NCBI RefSeq assembly: GCF_000005505.3
Contig: NC_016131.3
Coordinates: 73,573,855-73,637,854 of the forward strand
Source of the DNA: Brachypodium distachyon
Lineage: Eukaryota > Streptophyta > Magnoliopsida > Poales > Poaceae
Direction of reading: 5' to 3'
Length of the DNA: 64,000 nucleotides
The translations under genes were made by a program, and so were the position numbers. This document shows positions 58,815 to 64,000 of the stretch, one piece after another (positions within the stretch are counted from its first letter, which is position 1; every line of letters begins with the position of its first letter). Below the pieces are notes generated by a model. That model was not told where the DNA came from and did not search any database. It was given only the letters and a program-made list of their open reading frames with translations.

Positions 58815-61451
58815 TCAGACCAGCGGAGGATACTGCTTGGCCTGCAGCCGGATACGCCTCTTGTATTCCGTAGGATCCTGCATACCAAGTTGTGTTACCA
58901 ATACAGGAGTAAAGATCTGAACTGTAAGCAGTGAGGTGCAAGATGAACAGATAGTTAGATCCACGAAACATTAGCCAGGACCAACCTGAATAAAGAGGTG
59001 GTAACCATCTGTTTGAGCAGGGTCAGCAGGATTTGGCTGATCCAGCAAGTCCTGGATTCCAACAAGAATCTGCTTCACAGTAATGGCTGGTCTCCAACCC
59101 TGACAGAGCAGAATCAAAACAGTAAGACACATATATCGAGTCTGGCACCAAATGAAGTCTCACAGATGGTTGGCTAGCTTACACTGTCTTCGTTGAGTAT
59201 GGAAAGACAGACCGTCCCTGAAGGATAGACATTCGGGTGGAAAAAAGCCTGTGGGAACTTGCACTTGGGAGGTTTGCTAGGGTAATCCTCACTGAAATTA
59301 AGGGTGAGAGGGAAATATCCACCTTCCCAATCAGTCTGCCAAAATAAAAGATGCGAACCAGTTAATGGTACTGTTAAGATCTTCGTGTAAAAAGCGAAGC
59401 AGCAAATTTAATATGTGGTTGAAGGTTATGAGTTATATGACAAGCTTGAGTGCTTGACAACACAGAAATCACGCGAGGCAAACAACTTAGATCATTAACA
59501 GAGAAGAAACATGCTTTTTACATAATTTATTGTGTCTCGCTAAACCATGGACATGTTTTAACAAAGAAACTGGATGTGTACTACTCCCTCTGACCCATAT
59601 TACTTGTCTCAAATTTGTCCAAATATGGATGTGTCTATGTTTAAAAAGCGTCTAGATACATGTAATATTTCGACAAGTAATATGGGTCGGAGGGAGTATT
59701 AAAAGATCATCTCTTTATAAAAAAAGAGCATCAAGATAATCTTGTTCGGCTATGCATCAAGAGAATACGCCATTACTTCCAATAGTATCCTGTTTCCTTC
59801 TGTTAGCTTCATCCCTCCACTGAGAAACAGAGGAGGAGCATGCTGCAGCCATTTGAGATGTTAGTGATCTCAGGAAGAAAGCCAAAGTGGGTAGGAGCGG
59901 ACTCAGGTAGATGAATCCGATGGTAGTGGTGGCGAGGGAAGTGGCAAGGCAGCATGGTGACTGATGAAGAGGCGGCATCGTGTCGCCGCCATTCAACGGG
60001 TGGTGGGTGCACACATTAAGCGAGACGGTAGATGAATTGGTCCGGTGCAAAACTGTGCGATCTGGATCTGGCGTTGCCGTGCTGGAGCAGGTTGAAGAAG
60101 AGAAGGGTTGGGTGGCATAGTCCATTTGCTGCCGCCCCTCACCTGTGTAAAGCAAATTGATGGCATCGGTGGCGCGTGTCGGGCACAGCAGTGGTGTGGC
60201 TGTGCTGCTTAGGCCTGTGAGGAGGCATGGTGTGGTTGCAGCAAAATGGGCAGCATTGCCGGTGCTGTTCTTTGGAGAACCCTCAAGGTTCTCTTTGCCT
60301 TTTGTCATTTGATGTCGCTAGAAAGGTTGTCTACCATCATCAAATGCCCATCCAGAATAATCGGAGAAGGAGAAAACAGAGACGCCACACGAGAAAAAAA
60401 AGAGATGGCAGATGGAGCAGATAATGGAAGAGGTGACAGGGTGGTAATTGAGTTAGTCTGTAATCTTTCAAAGGTACTGAACTGAACCAAAAAATTTGAG
60501 GCTAAACCAATTTTTTTTTCAAGTTTTAAGGAATTCTAGCCCAGTGTATAGTCAGAACACATTGCCATCAGAGAATTACAGTTCTGATGAGAAGCTGGTT
60601 TTCAAGAACTCTGGGTTGTAGGTTATGAAACTATCAGTACAGTTACTGGAGATATGCTACCAAGATCAGCAAAACTTTTCATTGATCATTTATCCATGTC
60701 CTGCTTAACCCAGGGTATAACAGTAATTGTTCTGATGAACAATCCTTTTGAAGCATCCAGATTAACCATGTACACATTACGTATCAACCAAGCATCCAAC
60801 TTGATTGACTGTGGCAGCTAGATTAGATGCCGACAGTCATGCTCGCCCTAAAAGAGCCATCTTTTTGCCCATGGTGAAATACAACGAAACCACATCTAAA
60901 CTGAGGCAATTGAAAAATGCCTGAAGGACCAAGCAGACTACTGAATCCTAATCGACTGTAAGAAATAACACCAGAGAACCTATTCGATAAAGTAAAACTA
61001 CTGCAGAGTCTCCACTTAAGAAGGCATCAACAGTTACAGAACGCAAACCACGGCAGGCCCTAATCTCAACCCGGATCTGACCAGACAGTGAATATCCACC
61101 AGGGAACACCAGACCACCCTGATTCAGAATCAAACGACGGGCCTAGAAACAATAATTTCAGTACTTCGTGTCACTCAGTCGCTTACCCCTTGCTTGCCGG
61201 GGATGGTGCAGTGCCAGACCATGAGGTTCACCGTCCCATCGCCCAGCGTCTCCGGCTTGGCGACGAAACCCTATACAATCAAAGAAGAAGAAAAACGCAA
61301 CAGATCAGAAACACCAACCGGCGACCTGACACGCATCAGAGAGGAACAGCGAGAAAGGGGTGCGAGATCGAGAGGCACGGACGTGCGGGTGGTTCTTACG
61401 CCACGCCTTGCGCTCCTCGGCGAGGCGGCCGCGCGCGATTCCTCCGGACAT
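58815..61451 (-). CDS. SCE1: SUMO-conjugating enzyme E2 (UBC9 / SCE1)
   Basis: Five exons give exactly 160 residues, the length of Arabidopsis SCE1: 61451-61383, 61270-61187, 59335-59183, 59099-58986 and 58877-58815. The protein starts [20 protein letters not shown] and carries the E2 core ([20 protein letters not shown]). The catalytic cysteine is at residue 94 in [12 protein letters not shown], and the C-terminus is [12 protein letters not shown]. It accepts SUMO from the SAE1/SAE2 E1 and transfers it to lysines, usually in psi-K-x-E motifs, in nucleus and cytosol. Intron 1 uses an unusual but valid GTCCGT donor. Intron 2 is 1.85 kb and contains a Stowaway-like MITE and other inserted-looking sequence. 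The other introns are short. No disabling change is visible. Confidence 0.97.
59584..59696. mobile_element. Stowaway-like MITE in SCE1 intron 2, with TA duplication
   Basis: Terminal repeats are CTCCCTCTGACCCATATTAC and the matching GTAATATGGGTCGGAGGGAG, about 25 bp with one mismatch. The 113-bp element is flanked by TA on both sides (59582-59583 and 59697-59698). The interior matches the 58.2-kb copy in inverted orientation. Confidence 0.92.
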
Positions 61452-63246
61452 GGCGGCTGGCGGCGGCTCCCGTTCGGCTCTGGCTGGGGTTTGGAGAGTG
61501 GGGGATTTGGGGGCAGACTGCAGGGAGTAAAGTCAAGCAGGCTTCGGTCGGTCGTTGGTTCTATTTAATCTCGCCTTCTTTCTAATTTTTTTTTAAATCC
61601 GCCCTCTTTTTGTGCGATCTCCTCGGTCTCCTACTTTTCATTTTTTTAGTAGCGGAATAAAGAAAAATCATATTGGTACGTGTTTATATAAAACTAGCCG
61701 CTTTGTTAAATTAATATGCTGCTTACCGTATTTGTAAATTCCAGTGGCATAAAACAAATGGGTGTGGCTATTTTTAAGTCATTTTTTTAAGAAATGAGCC
61801 TTGAATAACAGTTGACGTTTCATTAAGACTTAAGGGTCATCTACGTTCTCTCGTCTCACTTGATATCGTTGGATTAATATCCGATGGATAACACGTCGAT
61901 TGGTATCTAACTAAAATAAATACAGGCGACTTATCAATAGCAAAACCGTAAAAAAAAATACTATAGATTACATAGTACTCTGGTGTGTAAACTTAAGGAA
62001 AATCTTGAGTATTTATCTGGAAATTAAAATGATGTAGCCGGACTAGTTGCACTAAGAATTCCATTTTTTTTTTGCTGTAAAGGACAATGAAATATACTGA
62101 ATGGAGTAGTATTTTTTTAATGTGGGCCAGCGTGTCAGCGGCCCCACTATCATCAGGCTGAACGGCAGGGACCATGCGGCTCCTTTCCTTCGGAGAAGTA
62201 CGTTTGGAATTTTGCCACTAGTATCTTTTTTTCCTCTTGACTTGTCAAGTCTTTTCCTTTTTGCGATTCATATATTTTGGATCCTTTGGAGCATCTGATT
62301 CGTGACGGGCGAGGCGACGATGGTTGTTGGGCGGTCGCTTTCGTGCGGGTCAACGTTAGGGTGGTGCGGTCCAGCTGTTTCACAAGGGAACAAAACACCC
62401 ATGGGAATGAAGGATCAGATTGAGATGAGATCTCGGGTGCTCCTCTTTTCGTTCTTTTGCTTTGCAAATGGCCCGGGAATTGGATACTCGTAGGATTTGG
62501 GTGGCTCAATTGCGTTGTTTGGGAGCGAGGAGCAAGCGAAATTGGACCGACGTGAGGGCCGAGGGAAAAGGCAAATACGAAGAGGCTATATAGTGCTTAA
62601 AGGGCTCAAAGACATCCAAGGAAAATGTGCCCAGGGCTTTTACTTGTGAAATGCTGCAGCCTAGTTGGGGCTACGAAAAGGCCCACCGTTACTCGCAAAA
62701 CAAAATTGGCCCGCTGTGCTGGGCTTTCAAGCAATACCAGGCCGTTCGGTGCAAAGAAGGCCCTGCTGCTCTGTAGCATATGCGGCCCGTTCGGGCCTGG
62801 TGTATACTCCTGGGCTCTTGGCACGTGAAAGAAAAAAGCTTCATTAACAGCGGCTGCGGCCCATGCTGGAGCCACGCACACGGACCGGCCGAAGTGTCTC
62901 TCTCCGAGTGAATGATTCCGTACAGTCTTGGGTCCGAGGACACCGACGGGCTTCCCAGCCTCGTACAATCCCGTAGGCCCCGCTCGCTCCGGATTGGCCA
63001 GATTTCAGTGCTCCCCTCGAGGCACTTCCCCCGGATCGTTTGGTGCGTGTAGCATTGACGGGAGGACCGCGACGGGGAAGGAAATGGCGCCGCTTGACCC
63101 GGAACGTCCTTCGATCAGTACCTTTTGCGAATACTCCCTGTCCAAACCGTAGAATCATCAACGGAGTGGCGCAGTAATTGGCCGATCCTCTTCCCCTTGG
63201 AGATCTCCATCGTACGTCAAACAGTAATTGTGATACCCCATTCTCA
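61452..63246. other. upstream region of SCE1, no gene recognised
   Basis: The SCE1 leader and promoter lie at the left. The remainder is ordinary intergenic sequence. A 16-bp direct repeat ATCCTCTTCCCCTTGG occurs at about 63184 and 63282, the second copy inside the LINE remnant. Confidence 0.45.
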
Positions 63247-64000
63247 CTAAGCTATAGGACGCATTGCGGAACAGTTCCAAATCCTCTTCCCCTTGGCGTC
63301 CGCAAAAGCCCGTTCCTGAGCTTCATCCTTGATGAAGATGGCGATCTGGCGCATGTCGGTGACCTTGTAGTGGAAAACTCTCGAGTTTCGTTCTCGCCAG
63401 ATGGAGCGACACACGAGGATGAAGAGGGAGCCAAGGCCTTTTTGCAGGTTGGTATTGCAATTTTGCATGAGGCGGTCATGGAAGTCTTGGATCGAGACGG
63501 CCCCATGAATGACGGCCGCGAGGGCACGGCAGTTCGGCCAGAGCGCAAACTCGCACCACAGCAGGCTGGAATAAGGGCACTCCATGAAGAGGTGGGGAGG
63601 TTTCCAGGTTGTGGCAGCAAAGCGGACAAAAGTAGCAGTTTGGCCAATCCCCGCCGTTGAAGCCGATCTGCGCACCAAAGGCGGTCCTGGAACATGAGCC
63701 AAGCAAAGAACTTGTGTTTCGGAGGCGCCCACACGCGCCAAACGGCCTGGGGAAGAGACGAGAGCGTGGATCCAATAAAGTGTAGCCTATAGGCGGAGCT
63801 AGATGAGTACGAGCTGTCTGTGGTAAGGATCCAACGAATGGAATCCGGAGTCTCGGGCTGGAGATGAATCGTGTGAAGTTCCCGCCATGCAGGGATGAAC
63901 TCGAGAAGCACGTCAGGAGATAGATCATGGCGCAAGTCGCGAACCCAACGATGATCAGTGATAGCTTGGGCGACCGAAATATTCTTGCGGCGGGAGATGG
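63247..64000 (-). mobile_element. L1-type LINE fragment, zf-RVT region, runs off the window
   Basis: The minus strand encodes the C-terminal part of an L1 ORF2 in three frames. Upstream is DLSPDVLLEFIPAW to WRVWAPPKHKFFAWLMFQDR. After a shift near 63650 comes WPNCYFCPLCCHNLETSPP. After another comes LFMECPYSSLLWCEFALWPN to IWRERNSRVFHYK, with a stop at 63247-63249. The order of motifs matches the LINE at 18.5-20.4 kb. No poly-A/T tract marks the 3' end, so it is truncated there. It continues beyond 64000. Confidence 0.88.

Noticed and set aside
59757..60308. 183-codon minus-strand ORF inside SCE1 intron 2 as a gene
   Set aside because: Ser/Thr/Pro-biased composition, no domain and no splice context; treated as intronic inserted sequence.

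Overview
The window is nuclear DNA from a grass, probably a small-genome Pooideae such as Brachypodium. The evidence is intron-rich plant genes with GC-rich first exons, Stowaway-like MITEs starting CTCCGATCC, L1-type LINE fragments and a MULE. There is one intact-looking gene per roughly 8-10 kb and little LTR-retrotransposon sequence. From memory, the order SCE1 - RRM protein - CCS52A - KNAT7 on one strand resembles the rice chromosome 3 short-arm segment that carries TAD1/TE next to OsKNAT7; this could not be checked here.

Layout. 1.6-3.3 kb (-): DUF604/Fringe-like glycosyltransferase with an apparent one-base frameshift near its 3' end. 5.5-9.3 kb (-): four-exon BEL1-like (BELL) homeodomain gene. 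10-17 kb: non-coding, with two hairpin-forming inverted repeats. 17.3-18.0 kb (-): multi-pass membrane protein with an unresolved 3' end. 18.5-20.4 kb (+): truncated, broken L1 LINE. 23.4-25.6 kb: decayed copy of a PP2A B' (B56) subunit between inverted terminal-like motifs. 26.2-28.8 kb (+): eight-exon cysteine-rich membrane protein with a Pro/Tyr/Gly tail. 30.3-35.0 kb (-): five-exon class II KNOX gene, KNAT7 type. 39.3-45.9 kb: a nearly complete Mutator-like element (MULE). 48.8-52.3 kb (-): ten-exon CCS52A/FZR/CDH1 activator of the APC/C. 55.2 kb (+): possible short secreted peptide. 56.1-57.7 kb (-): two-RRM RNA-binding protein. 58.8-61.5 kb (-): SUMO E2 enzyme SCE1. 63.2-64.0 kb (-): second L1 LINE fragment, running off the window.

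How the genes relate. BELL and KNOX proteins act as heterodimers, and this window carries one of each about 21 kb apart on the same strand. CCS52A (ubiquitin ligase activator) and SCE1 (SUMO conjugation) are protein-modification genes that are probably neighbours by conserved synteny rather than by pathway.

The most unusual structure is in the MULE. It has 176-bp terminal inverted repeats and a 9-bp target duplication with one mismatch. Its transposase gene is broken, but a convergent three-exon accessory gene has an intact frame. Thirteen copies of a 21-bp palindromic unit, AACGCCA-N7-TGGCGTT, all with exactly 7 nt of spacer, sit in three groups: left end, right end and the gap between the convergent genes.
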